The notes under the pieces: generated by a model | Database searches by the model: none | Told to the model about the DNA's origin: nothing | The model's input: only the letters and a program-made list of their open reading frames with translations | NCBI RefSeq assembly: GCF_029784135.1 | Contig: NC_073745.1 | Location: forward strand, 109,905,716-109,969,715 | Origin: Toxorhynchites rutilus septentrionalis | Taxonomy: Eukaryota > Arthropoda > Insecta > Diptera > Culicidae | Direction: 5' to 3' | Length of the DNA stretch: 64,000 nt | Program-made: the position numbers and the translations under genes | Shown here: piece after piece, positions 22,505 through 32,452 of the stretch | Numbering within the stretch: the first letter of the stretch is position 1 | Layout: each line of letters begins with the position of its first letter

Positions 22505-23225
22505 GATGGAATAGGCTCCTGAATATTAAGGGGGACCCCTGTCTGGAAGGTCGAAAAATAATTAATTTTCGTGATTTTTTTTCGGATGTTAAGAATAAAG
22601 TGAAGTGTTCGGGTTTTTTGGAAATTGTTTGAGGTATATTTGAAAATGTATTTACCATTTTTTGAGTGCACGAATAATGATTATTACGCTGTTAACAGCT
22701 GGATGCGTATATGCTGTCTTGAAAATAGGTACCTTGCTAGTGGTATCGGTTCTGAAGCAACGGGGTGGCGTAGAAAAAAATCCAATGAATAATTTGAAAC
22801 CTTAGGACAATACCTAAAGCGTTACCTATGGGGTTTTAGAAAATTCGAAAACTTGTCAAAATGGCGGATATTTTTGTTAAAAATAAAGAAAAAAGTTCAT
22901 AAAAAATCGAAAAAATGACGGCTATGTAATGCGGATAAAAAATTTCAACCAAATCGGTCGAGTAGATCCTAGGATATCGATACCACCAGTTGAAAAAACA
23001 TGGTTCCGAGAAAAACGCATTTAAAAATTCGTACAGCAATACTATGTCCCTTGAAGTAACTTCATACTTTAAGCTGTAACTTTCCAACAAAATCAAATAT
23101 CCAAAAAACTTTTCAGGACAACATTTCTGAGGGCATAAGACTCCCAAAAATGCAAAAAACAAAAATTCGATTTTTTAGATCTTCCAGACCGGGGTCCTAT
23201 ACGATATATAGGTCGGGGTTCTGCC
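22505..23225. mobile_element. Imperfect fold-back element, about 720 bp
   Basis: Sequence near 22527-22570 (GGGGGACCCCTGTCTGGAAG) reappears inverted near 23165-23210 (CTTCCAGACCGGGGTCCT). Adjacent blocks also pair loosely (TTTCGGATGTTAAGAATAAA region against the 23095-23140 region). The interior is AT-rich and noncoding. Arms are diverged, so exact ends are uncertain. Confidence 0.5.
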
Positions 23226-23229
23226 AAAA

Positions 23230-24290
23230 CGAACCAAGCGCCAAAAACATTATTTTGAGATATTTCAATCTGAAGTTTGGGCTCCCACTAATTGACCGCG
23301 ACTGATCGAATCTATTATTCTATCGTTCACGTGATACCAACAGGATGACTTCAAAGTACTGAGATTAGGAAAATCTGTAAAATAACACATAAATATAGAA
23401 ATGACTTTCAGTTTTGGTACGCATGCACTCAGTTCACTTTGGCAGAATGAAAGTCAAAGAATATGGGGTTCAGTTCAGTGTGGTTGGATGCCTTTTCGGT
23501 CTGAATCATTATTACAATAATAATTTCAAAATGATTGAGTAAAACTTATGACGTGGCAAACGTGGCTGGTCAGGCCATAATCAATATCAGCAATTTTTAT
23601 GATCATTGGGAACCAGCTTCATGAAGAATTCATGGTTTACAGGAGATACTTAATTCATCAGATGTTGAATGCTTTGCATGGGAAATGTTATGCCCGTTTG
23701 GGTGTACTTTCTTTCTGGTTCTAAAATATTATGATCGAATAAAATTTTAAAAAAGTTCAGCCAAAATGAACCCAGTTAAAAATGGCACCTAGAGTATTAT
23801 TGCCTCCTGAAGTCATTCTCAATAACATGACACTCCTTTTCATGCTGTGAACAAAAATCTTCGTCTATTTCGGATTCATAATCTTTAATAAAATGAAAAA
23901 AAAATGTAGTTGCTAGACGCGCGGTCTCTTTGCAGCCAGAGCGAACCAAGGACAGGGTTTTTCAGATTAAACGCTAACGCAAAAAATAGAATAGCTCCTT
24001 ATAATTTTTTTTAATCATCAATGAATTAAAACATCAAAACAATTCTACCTTCAGAAGCATATTTCATTTGTTTTATAATGCTCGTTGATTTTATAACAGG
24101 AAGGTTCACGAAATATACCTTAATTTGGAGTAATCGCGTGAGGTCGTTCGTCTCATTCCACCTAAACAAAGAGAAAGTCGCTCAGAATCTCCCAAAGTCA
24201 TTGATTCCGAGTGCATCAAAATAGTATGAGGGACTTGAAAAAGAAATACATGGTATACGCTATAAATCCTACAGTAGGAAAATTTTTCTT
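23230..24290. other. No gene seen
   Basis: AT-rich noncoding DNA with no recognisable frame or repeat structure apart from the edges of neighbouring repeats. Confidence 0.4.
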
Positions 24291-24294
24291 TGTT

Positions 24295-24425
24295 TTTAAG
24301 AGGCTTTAAACTTTGCAGTTCATTCGCCTCTAAAAAAGTTTGCCTCAGCGAGATCCACTGTTTATACTCTAGGCAAGTGTTCCCCTTCATTCTTCTTCTT
24401 TTCCTTTGTTCAAGGCGACTTTAAA
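24295..24425 (+). repeat. Dispersed repeat, copy also at 37930-38190
   Basis: Shares CAGTTCATTCG, GTTTGCCTCAGCG, GATCCACTGTTTATACT, AGGCAA, TTCCCCTTC and TTCTTCTTCTTTTCCTTTGT with 37938-38180 in the same order. In the second copy extra sequence separates the first two blocks. No coding content; probably a MITE or SINE-like relic. Confidence 0.6.
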
Positions 24426-24439
24426 TCCTACGATTTCCC

Positions 24440-24750
24440 CTTCGTTGGTCGTCGATAAGTTGCCCGTTATTGACAGCTCTGTTCGGGAAAGCACATAAAT
24501 GGGCAGAACAAATGTATGGAAAAGTGGAAACGCCTAAAGTTTTCATGAATTTTAACCATTTATAAACCAGGGGATTCTAATGTATAGCATATTAAACAAA
24601 TCTTAGGGAATTTCCGATTCGTTTAGTATGTAAATCGCTAAAATCCGTTCGTGGCAAAAATAGTTCTTAGCGTTAACTTTATTTCATGAAAACGTGACCT
24701 GTTTTCTGATTTGGCACCCTTAATGAAAGACGTAGTTCTACGTCAAAAAA
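24440..24750 (+). repeat. Dispersed repeat (relatives at 5.4 kb and 43.5 kb)
   Basis: The segment around 24570-24680 parallels 5505-5640. The segment 24650-24750 (CGTGACCTGTTTTCTGATTT, then GACGTAGTTCTACGTC) appears inverted at 43458-43560. GACGTAGTTCTACGTC is a perfect 16-base palindrome. The LINE at 24788 inserted just downstream. Confidence 0.6.
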
Positions 24751-24776
24751 ATAAATATAATCTTGGTCTTCGTTCA

Positions 24777-24787
24777 GATGCATCTGC
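24777..24787 (+). repeat. 5' target-site duplication of the I-clade LINE
   Basis: AGATGCATCTG, identical to 30816-30826 at the other end of the element. It defines the left boundary. The duplicated word is almost palindromic. Confidence 0.85.
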
Positions 24788-25220
24788 ATTCACAATAATG
24801 TTGAGTTAACATTCAGCTCGCGCAGTCCGAAGACATCGGTCGCAAATTTGTTCGCGTCTATCATATAGTGGAGATTATACCGTTATCAGTGGCTGGTGAA
24901 GTTATTTCGCCCTAACGGGGTTCTCTTTATTGCGCGAGTGAGAAGAGCAGCAATCACAACCAGCGTGAGGAAGAAGTTCTCCACCGCGGGCGCGGTGCGT
25001 GTGCCGTATCATCGCTGTGTGTGCTTTATCATCGTCATCGATTCCATCATCGTGTGGTGGTGCGATTTACCGTTGCAGCTGTACCGAGCGATTGCCACGC
25101 GGTTCGATTGGGACACCGTTCCATTTCATTCGCATTGGTGTGCGATTTAGGTATAATATATATATATTAGGTTTAGGAAGATAGAAGAATTCAAAATTAT
25201 ATTATTTCTTATCTGCCGTA
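24788..25220 (+). promoter_or_regulatory. 5' UTR / probable internal promoter of the I-clade LINE
   Basis: This leader precedes the ORF1 ATG. It is GC-rich in its first 360 bases (CGCGCAGTCC, CCACCGCGGGCGCGG) and AT-rich just before the start codon. LINEs of this type carry an internal RNA polymerase II promoter here; that role is family knowledge, not visible directly. An 84-codon frame (24896-25150) lies inside it and has no recognisable domain. Confidence 0.5.
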
Positions 25221-26780
25221 ATGGCAGAAGGTCAAGTTGAAATGGAGATTGAAACTACTGTTTCCTCCTCACTAGCTACAACGGGGGCTGGGAAGTCGCT
25301 CAAACGCGTTCCCCCCTCAGAAGATGTCTCTTCAGAGAAAGAGTTAATTAACCTCAACAAGCCCCCCTCAAGAAAATTGGCAAACTTTTCCTCTTCGCCC
25401 CCTCCATCTCCCGCTTCCGTTCAACTCCCGAACTTGCCTCCCAGTCCTACTGATCCCGCTCCCGCTCAACAATCGACCTCGTCCTCCCCCTCAGTTGTTT
25501 CCTCTCCTCGTGTCAAGGTCTATCCAGACGATGCACCTGGAGCTGGTCCATGGGTTGTTTTTTTCCGGCCCAAACCTAAAGGAAAATCTATTAATGTCAT
25601 TCAGGTTTCGAAAGATCTAGCAAGATTTTATTCCTCCGTGGTCGAAATCTCTAAGGTTAGGCCGAACAAACTGCGTGTTGTCGTGAGTGATCGGAAACAC
25701 GCAAATGCAATTGTGATCGACGAGAGGTTCACCCTAGAGTATCGTGTCTACGTGCCCTCCCATGACGTAGAAATCTCGGGGGTGGTAACTGAAACGGGTC
25801 TGACGTGCCAATTGATAAAAGAAGGAGTTGGTAAATTCAAAAGACTCCCTTTGGTGGGCGTTAAAATTTTGGACAGTCGCCAACTAGGTAAAGTATCCCA
25901 AGAAGAGGGAAAAACGAAATTCACGCCGTCAGACTCGTTTCGAGTAACTTTTGCTGGTTCGGCCTTCCCTGACTACGTCATGGTGGACAAATTGAGACTG
26001 CCTGTGCGACTCTTCGTGCCAAAGCCCATGACTTGCAACAAATGCAAGTCAGTTGGTCACACTTCAGATTATTGTGCCAACAAGGAGCGCTGTGCAACTT
26101 GCGGAGAGCAACATGTGGGGGAATCCTGCAGTGCGAATGAGCATAAGTGTCCATATTGCGGGGGATCCCCACACGTGCTCTCAGCTTGTGAAACATACAA
26201 GAGTCGCTGGGAGAAACAGAAGCGCTCTTTGAAGGAACGCTCAAAACGTACTTTTGTGGATATATTAAAGGGCGCTTCTCCACTTGCCCAACAACAATCA
26301 ATCAACACTCAAAATGTCTTCGCAACGTTGCCCGTTGACGAAATGGAAGCGGACACAGCTAACGGGGGCACACCGTTCATTTTCCAAGGGAATCCCCGGC
26401 GCAAAAATGTGACCACTCCCAAAGTTCAAGGACAAGCCCCACCGGTTATACCCCCTGTTAGCATGTCTAAAAAATCGAGTGCAGCGGACAAGCAAAATCA
26501 GGTTCCTCCTGGTTTCCGTGGGAATGGTTCACCATTGAACGGCCCAGCACTCGAGGGGACATCAAAAACCCCAACTGTCCCTGTTTTTCCGTCTAGTTCA
26601 ACTTCCCAATCGGGATTTATAAAGTTGACTGACCTTGTGGATCAAATCTTCACGTGTTTTAATGTTTCCGACTCCATCAGAACCATTGTCATCTCAATGC
26701 TTCCAGTGTTAAAGACAATTTTGCAGCAATTGATGCAAACATGGCCCCTTCTTGCAATGATTATCTCTCTTGATGTCTAA
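25221..26780 (+). CDS. I-clade LINE ORF1: gag-like nucleic-acid-binding protein, 519 aa
   Basis: ORF1p of this class coats the element RNA and supports target-primed reverse transcription. The frame is uninterrupted from ATG at 25221 to TAA at 26778-26780. Residues about 10-110 are rich in Pro and Ser and likely disordered. Residues about 110-265 form a conserved gag-like core containing VKVYPDDAPG and PWVVFFRPKPKG. Three zinc knuckles follow: CX2CX4HX4C at 272-285, CX2CX3HX4C at 291-303 and CX2CX4HX4C at 310-323. A basic stretch (KSRWEKQKRSLKERSKR) and a Pro-rich tail come after, with a hydrophobic C-terminus. It overlaps ORF2 by eight bases, so ORF2 is probably translated by reinitiation. 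Intactness of ORF1 beside a ruined ORF2 means it could still be expressed, which is inference. Confidence 0.85.
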   Translation: MAEGQVEMEIETTVSSSLATTGAGKSLKRVPPSEDVSSEKELINLNKPPSRKLANFSSSPPPSPASVQLPNLPPSPTDPAPAQQSTSSSPSVVSSPRVKVYPDDAPGAGPWVVFFRPKPKGKSINVIQVSKDLARFYSSVVEISKVRPNKLRVVVSDRKHANAIVIDERFTLEYRVYVPSHDVEISGVVTETGLTCQLIKEGVGKFKRLPLVGVKILDSRQLGKVSQEEGKTKFTPSDSFRVTFAGSAFPDYVMVDKLRLPVRLFVPKPMTCNKCKSVGHTSDYCANKERCATCGEQHVGESCSANEHKCPYCGGSPHVLSACETYKSRWEKQKRSLKERSKRTFVDILKGASPLAQQQSINTQNVFATLPVDEMEADTANGGTPFIFQGNPRRKNVTTPKVQGQAPPVIPPVSMSKKSSAADKQNQVPPGFRGNGSPLNGPALEGTSKTPTVPVFPSSSTSQSGFIKLTDLVDQIFTCFNVSDSIRTIVISMLPVLKTILQQLMQTWPLLAMIISLDV

Positions 26781-29700
26781 TTTAAATAGAGAGGTCGGAG
26801 ATATCACTGTTTTACAGTGGAATTGTCGTAGTCTTATCCCTAAATTGGATACTTTCAAATTTCTAATTCATAAATTCAATTGTGATGTTTTTGCTCTGTC
26901 CGAAACCTGGCTCTCTTCTCAAAATGATCTCTCTTTCCACGATTTTAATATAATACGCTTGGACCGCGATGACAGATACGGAGGGGTACTATTGGGGATT
27001 AATAAGTGCCACCCATTTTTTAGAATTGAACTTCCACCTATTGGAGGGATCGAAGCTGTTGCTTGTCATGCAAACATCAGAGGCAAAGACCTCTGTATTG
27101 TCAGTTTGTATTGGCCTCCGAGAGCTGCGGTTAGCCGCAAGCAACTTGTTGACATGTGCTCACTCCTTCCTGAGCCACGATTGATCTTGGGAGACTTCAA
27201 CTCTCACGGAACTGCCTGGGGGGAACAGTACGACGACAATCGTTCATCGTTGATATATGACCTTTGTAACAGCTTCAATATGACCGTTTTGAATACTGGG
27301 GAAACAACACGTGTACCTAAACCTCCTGCTAACCCAAGTGCTCTTGACCTCTCGCTTTGCTCGAATTCACTATCGTTAGAATGCAAGTGGAATGTAATCC
27401 AGGACCCCAACGGTAGTGATCACTTGCCAATCAAAATTTCCATCACCATTGAGTCGAATTCTTCTGAATCTATAAACATGGCATATGACCTCACAAGACA
27501 CATTGACTGGAAAAAATATGCGGACGCGATTGCTCTAGCCATCAATTCCAGAGATGGTTTGCCTCCATTGGAGGAGTATAACTTCATTTCTCGTTTGATC
27601 TATGACAGCGCGGTTCGCGCTCAAACGAATCCCATCCCAGGCTCCACTATTCGTCGAAGGCCTCCCAATCCATGGTGGGATGGCCAGTGTTCCAAGCTTT
27701 ATCAGGATAAGTCGAACGCATTTAAAGCTTTTCGAAAACGTGGAACCATTGAGAATTTTCAAACGTATTTGGACCTTGAAAATCAATTTAAAAACTTGAT
27801 CAAAGGAAAAAAACGTGCTTATTGGCGAACTTTCGTGGGAGGTTTGTCACGAGAAACGTCAATGAAAAAATTATGGAAAGTGGCTCGAAACATGAGAAAT
27901 CGCTCTTCATCGAATGAAAGCGAAGAATATTCACATCGATGGATTTTTAAATTTGCACGGAAAGTTTGTTCCGATTCCGTTCCTGTGCAAAAAATTGTTC
28001 GAGATATACCACAAGATAGGTGCGACCTTGATTCCGAGTTTTCGATGGTAGAATTCTCTCTTGCTCTCCTTTCTTGTAACAATTCGGCTCCAGGAACAGA
28101 TAGAATTAAGTTCAACTTGTTGAAACACCTCCCTGATGTGGCGAAACATCGCTTGTTGAATTTATTCAATCGGTTTCTGGAGCATAATGTTGTTCCAGAT
28201 GATTGGAGACAAGTGCGAATTATAGCTATTCAAAAACCCGGAAAACCCGCGTCCGACTTCAATTCGTACCGCCCAATAGCAATGCTGTCTTGTATACGAA
28301 AATTGTTGGAGAAAATGATCTTGTTTCGCCTTGATCGATGGGTTGAAACGAATGGCCTACTCTAAGATACACAATATGGGTTCCGCAGGGGCAAGGGGAC
28401 GTATGATTGTCTTGCGTTGCTTTCTTCAGAAATTCAAATGGCTTACGCCGAGAAAAAACAAATGGCTTCAGTATTCTTGGACATAAAGGGGGCATTTTAT
28501 TCTGTTTCAATAGAGGTTTTGTCAGACAAATTACACTCTCGGGGTCTACCGCCTCTATTGAATAATATGTTATATAACTTGCTTTGTGAGAAACATTTGA
28601 ATTTTTCTCACGGAGATTCGGCAGTAAGTCGGGTCTCTTACATGGGCCTCCCTCAGGGCTCATGTTTAAGCCCCCTTTTGTACAACTTCTATGTAAGTGA
28701 CATTGACAATTGCCTTACACAAAATTGCAGCTTAAGACAACTTGCAGATGATGGAGTAGTGTCTGTCGTAGGATCAAAAGAATCCGACCTGCAAGAACCC
28801 TTACAAGATACTTTGAACAATTTTTCAACCTGGGCCATTGGGCTAGGGATCGAATTCTCCACGGAGAAAACAGAGATGGTGGTTTTTTCTAGGAAGCATA
28901 AACCAGCATAACCAAAGCTTCAACTTTTGGGTAAACCAATCACTCATGCTATGTCATTCAAGTATCTTGGGGTCTGGTTCGACTCCAAATGTACTTGGGG
29001 GCCCATATTAGGTATCTGAGTAAAAAATGCCAACAAAGAATAAACTTTCTCCGTAAAATTACCGGCACCTGGTGGGGAGCCCATCCAGAAGATCTTATAA
29101 TGTTGTATCGAACAACTATTCTCTCAGTGATGGAGTATGGCAGTTTCTGTTTTCAATCAGCTGCCAAAACACACCTCATTAAACTCGAGCGAATTCAGTA
29201 TCTTTGTCTCCGTATCGCGTTGGGATGTATGCCCTCAACGCATACCATGAGTCTCGAGGTTTTGGCAGGCCTACTCCCACTAAAAGATCGCTTCAATTTA
29301 TTATCTCTTCGGTTCTTCATCTGGTGTAAGGTCATGAACCCATTGGTGATCGGAAATTTTGAGCAGCTGATCGGGCTAAATTTTCATTCTGGATTCATGA
29401 CTTCATATCATGAATTCATCTCCATGCAGGTTGATCCTTCTTCGTATATTCCCAACCGTGTTTGTTTTCCTGACTACATCAATTCCTCTGTGCATTTTGA
29501 TCTGTCCATGAAGCAGGATATCCATGGAATTCCAGATTATCATCGATCGGGGATCGTTCCTACGATTTTCGAAGCAAAGTATGGGCGTGTCATTTGTGAT
29601 AATATGTACTTTACTGATGGGTCCTCTATGAATGAGTCCACAGGATTTGGAGTGTTCAACGAATTTTTTAGCACCTCCCACAGTCTTCAGAATCCTTGCT

Positions 29701-30443
29701 CAGTGTATATTGCTGAATTGGCAGCAATACACTGGTCGCTGGACAGCGTCGCCTCACGACCTGTTGAACACTATTACATTGTAACGGATAGTCTTAGCTC
29801 TGTCGAAGCTATCCGTTCAGTGAGGCCGGAAAAGCACTCGCCGTACTTCCTTGAGAGAATACGAGAAATTTTGAGTGCTTTAACCAGACGCTGTTATGTC
29901 ATTACCTTTGTCTGGGTCCCCTCACATTGCTCAATTCCGGGTAATTAGAGGGCTGACTCATTGGCAAAGGTAGGTGCAATTGAAGGCGATATTTATCAGC
30001 GTCAAATCGCCTTCAATGAATTTTATTCTTTAGTCCGTAAAAATACCATTGTTAAATGGCAACGTAAGTGGAACGAAGATGAATTGGGTCGGTGGCTTCA
30101 CTCGATTATCCCTAAGGTTAGCCTCAAACCATGGTTCAAAAGTCTGGACTTTATTCGCACCTTCTCCCGACTCATATCCAATCACTGTTCGTTAGACGCG
30201 CTACTCTTTCGTTTTAATCTTGCCGATGGCAATATCTGTGCTTGTGGCCAAGGTTACCACGACATAGAACACGTTGTTTGGTCGTGCGAGGTGTATCTTG
30301 TTGCCAGATCGAATTTAGAAAACTCTCTTCGGGCCAGAGGAAGACAGCCCAATGTGCCGGTGAGAGATGTGTTGGCTCGGTTAGACCTTGATTACATGTC
30401 CCAAATATACGTCTTCTTAAAAGTTATGGATTTTCGTGTGTGA
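26773..30443 (+). pseudogene. I-clade LINE ORF2 (endonuclease-RT-RNase H), disabled
   Basis: ORF2p nicks the target, reverse-transcribes the RNA and degrades it. Domains in order: APE endonuclease (LQWNCRSL, LSETWLS, LILGDFNSHG, LDLSLCSN, GSDHLPI); reverse transcriptase (RPIAMLSCIRKLLEKM, FLDIKGAF, GLPQGSCLSPLLYNF, QLADDG); RNase H (YFTDGSS, AELAAIHW, VTDSLSS, VWVPSHC); and a C-terminal CACGQGYHDIEHVVWSC zinc-like motif. Lesions: TAA at 28363-28365, TAA at 28909-28911, a one-base loss in the G-run near 28995, TAG at 29946-29948 just after the VPSHCSIPGN motif, and loss of four codons near 30150 compared with the copy at the window end. Motif A reads DIKGAFYS where Asp is usual in place of Tyr. 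The start is the ATG inside ORF1's end. Confidence 0.9.
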
Positions 30444-30815
30444 TTGTCCTTTTATCCTTATATTTTCCTTTTCCTTTTCCTTCGCGAGAAATTAAATCCC
30501 TTCTTACTAACAATAGAATAAGATGAAATGTAAATACATATTAGATATAAGATAGGCTTATGAATTGAGTATGATGAATGTGAGTGCGAATGTGAGTGTG
30601 AACATTGTCAACATATCCTTATATCCCTTCCTATTCCTGAAAAAAATGTTACCCTTCTAAACTCGAGCAAACCGCGAGTAATCGGTTCTCTACTTCATTA
30701 ACACTAGAATTAATGAAAAATGATTATATATACTTGTAACAATACAGATAGGAGTTTGGCTCCTTTAAACTTATGTAACTGAGCCTGTAAAAATAAACAA
30801 TTTAATAAAAAAAAA
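30444..30815 (+). other. 3' UTR and A-tail of the I-clade LINE
   Basis: Contains GTGAGTGCGAATGTGAGTG-type short repeats (30581-30605), then TTCTAAACTCGAG, CCGCGAGTAATCGGTT and GGAGTTTGGCTCCTTTAAAC, and ends with an AATAAA-rich tail and A-run. The same UTR, inverted, is at 62507-62886, where the GTGAGTG repeat region is longer. No classic downstream polyadenylation context is needed for this class. Confidence 0.85.
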
Positions 30816-30826
30816 AGATGCATCTG
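30816..30826 (+). repeat. 3' target-site duplication of the I-clade LINE
   Basis: AGATGCATCTG directly after the A-run, identical to 24777-24787. This is typical target-primed insertion. Confidence 0.85.
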
Positions 30827-31042
30827 AATAAGTCCAATTTTCGAAGGGTGGTGACTATTTGAATATTGACAAATCTTGATCTTTTTGTCTATTCCCCGTT
30901 ATTAAAAAATTGTATGCAAATTAAATATAAAAGTTCGACCATTAAACATGTTCATGCAATGTACTTTAGGAAAATAATAAAAATATTTTCTTCCTAAGGA
31001 GATTCCGAAGTACTTTACTACATCTTCTCTATAAAAACAAAA

Positions 31043-31360
31043 TCTATATAAATAAAAATGGAAAGCCAAATGTGTTGTTAAGCGCAAAACCCAAGGAAGG
31101 AATGGTCCGCTTTGAGCCATCTTTATTTTGTTGTATTCGTCTCTTCCCGTAGATCGATATAGCGAAGAATAAAATCGGACATTTTCAGAAAACTCTGAAG
31201 CAACGTCGGAAAATTCAGAAAATTGAATTCCCATATGTTTTACAAATACATCATGATAAACGTTGTTAGTCCGTTTGATGTTTGCGCTAACGAAATTGAT
31301 ATTTGTTCGAAAGTGTAAATTGATTTTCTGGTGGAATAACGCGTGTTTTGACATGTTTTA
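31043..31360 (+). repeat. Helitron-like 5' module (3' end missing)
   Basis: Begins TCTATATAAATAAAAATGGA and carries GCCAAATGTGTTG, AGCGCAAAACCCAAGG, a TGTTTGCGCTAACGAAATTG block and GGTGGAATAACGC, in the same order as 12400-12655 and 13755-13810. No CTAG-type terminus follows; the mariner at 31378 lies immediately next to it and may have interrupted it. Confidence 0.5.
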
Positions 31361-31492
31361 AGCATGGAAACAACATATTAGGCTGTCAAAAAAGTCCTGC
31401 GGTATTTTTTTTGAATTTTCATTTGTTCATAAAATTAGTTACAATCATCTGTTTTAAGTCAAATATGCGCCGTTTTGTTCGATGACTTATTC

Positions 31493-32391
31493 CTAACGAG
31501 ATGCCAACTTCATAATACCCCTGTTATAGAAGCTCGCTTCCTTATCGGCAAAAAACTCGGATAGCCAATTTTCACAGGTCTCTATTGTGGCTAACTTCTG
31601 ACTACCTAGCTCGTTCGCCATGGACAAAAACAGGTGGTAGTCACTTGGTGCAAGGTCCGGACTATACGGCGGATTCAAAAGAACCTCCCATCCGAGCTCC
31701 CGGAGCTTCTGGCGCGTCACCAAAGAAGTGTGTGGCCTGGCGTTGTCCTGATGGAAGACAATGCGGCCTCTGTTTATCAAAGATGGCCTCTTCTTCATGA
31801 GTGCTACCTTCAAGCGGTCCAGTTGTTGGCAGTACAGGTCCGAATTGAGCGTTTGGCCATAGGGAAGCAGCTCATAATAGATTATTCCTTGACAATCCCA
31901 CCAAACACACAGCAGAACCTTCCTGGCCGTTAATGAAGGCTTGGCCACCGTCTGAGCCGCTTCAGCGGGCTTCGACCACGACCGTTTGCGCTTCACGTTG
32001 TCGTAAGTGACCCACTTTTCATCGCCAGTCACCATCCGCTTCAGAAACGGGTCGATTTTGTTGCGATTCAGCAGCGATTCACATGCGTCGATACGGTCAA
32101 AGATGTTTTTTTGCGTCAACGTGTGTGGCACCCATACATCGAGCTTCTTTGTGAATCGGCTAATTCAGCGATTTTGTCGCAATTTTCGACGACAGGCCTT
32201 CCGGAGCGTGGCGCATCTTCGACGACCTCTACACCAGAACGAAAACGTTGAAACCATCGTTGTGCGGTGGAAATGGAAACTGTATCGGGTCCATAAACTG
32301 CATAAATTTTATTGGCAGCTTGAAATGCATTTTTGCCTTTGTCATAGTAGTACTGTAAAATATGTCGGATTTTCTCTTTATTTTGCTCCAT
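31493..32391 (-). pseudogene. mariner transposase (DD34D), broken by deletion, frameshift and stop
   Basis: mariner transposases cut and paste at TA. The start is MEQNKEKIRHIL at 32391, rather than the upstream Met codons in the same frame, because that is the conserved N-terminus. An N-terminal helix-turn-helix (AANKIYAVYG, TAQRWFQRFRSG) is present, then about 30 residues of the second helix-turn-helix are deleted with a frameshift near 32116-32160. The catalytic part is open in a second frame: VTGDEKW, CVWWDCQGIIYYELL, VFHQDNARPHT and YSPDLAPSDYHLF, so all three Asp residues are retained. A stop replaces the Trp after MKLASR, removing the last 15 residues or so. Inactive as it stands. Confidence 0.9.
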
Positions 32392-32440
32392 ATTTGCGAC
32401 ACTATAACTCACGAACGACTTAACCAAACAAAGCACTGTC

Positions 32441-32452
32441 AAGGACTATATT
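32441..32452 (+). repeat. 5' target-site duplication of nested LINE
   Basis: AAGGACTATATT, identical to 33193-33204. It lies in the mariner's own leader sequence. Confidence 0.85.

Larger units (their letters stand above)
24788..30815 (+). mobile_element. Complete-length I-clade non-LTR retrotransposon (about 6.03 kb)
   Basis: This is a full LINE: a 433-base 5' leader, ORF1 (gag-like, three zinc knuckles), an overlapping ORF2 (APE endonuclease, reverse transcriptase, RNase H, C-terminal CCHC), a 3' UTR, and an A-run ending at 30815. It is bounded by an identical 11-base target duplication. The RNase H domain and ORF layout place it in the I superclade (I or Loner-type; exact clade inferred). 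ORF1 is open but ORF2 has three stops, a frameshift and a 12-base deletion, so this copy cannot retrotranspose on its own. A second, better copy lies on the minus strand from 62507. Fragments of the family occur at 15357 and 60000, with more distant relatives at 32453 and 33490. Confidence 0.9.

Noticed and set aside
24896..25150. 84-codon frame upstream of ORF1 as a third LINE protein
   Set aside because: It has no domain and lies in the GC-rich leader. Upstream frames are common there by chance; kept only as part of the 5' UTR.
26298..26495. Antisense frames over the LINE ORFs
   Set aside because: They are shadows of ORF1 and ORF2 on the opposite strand.
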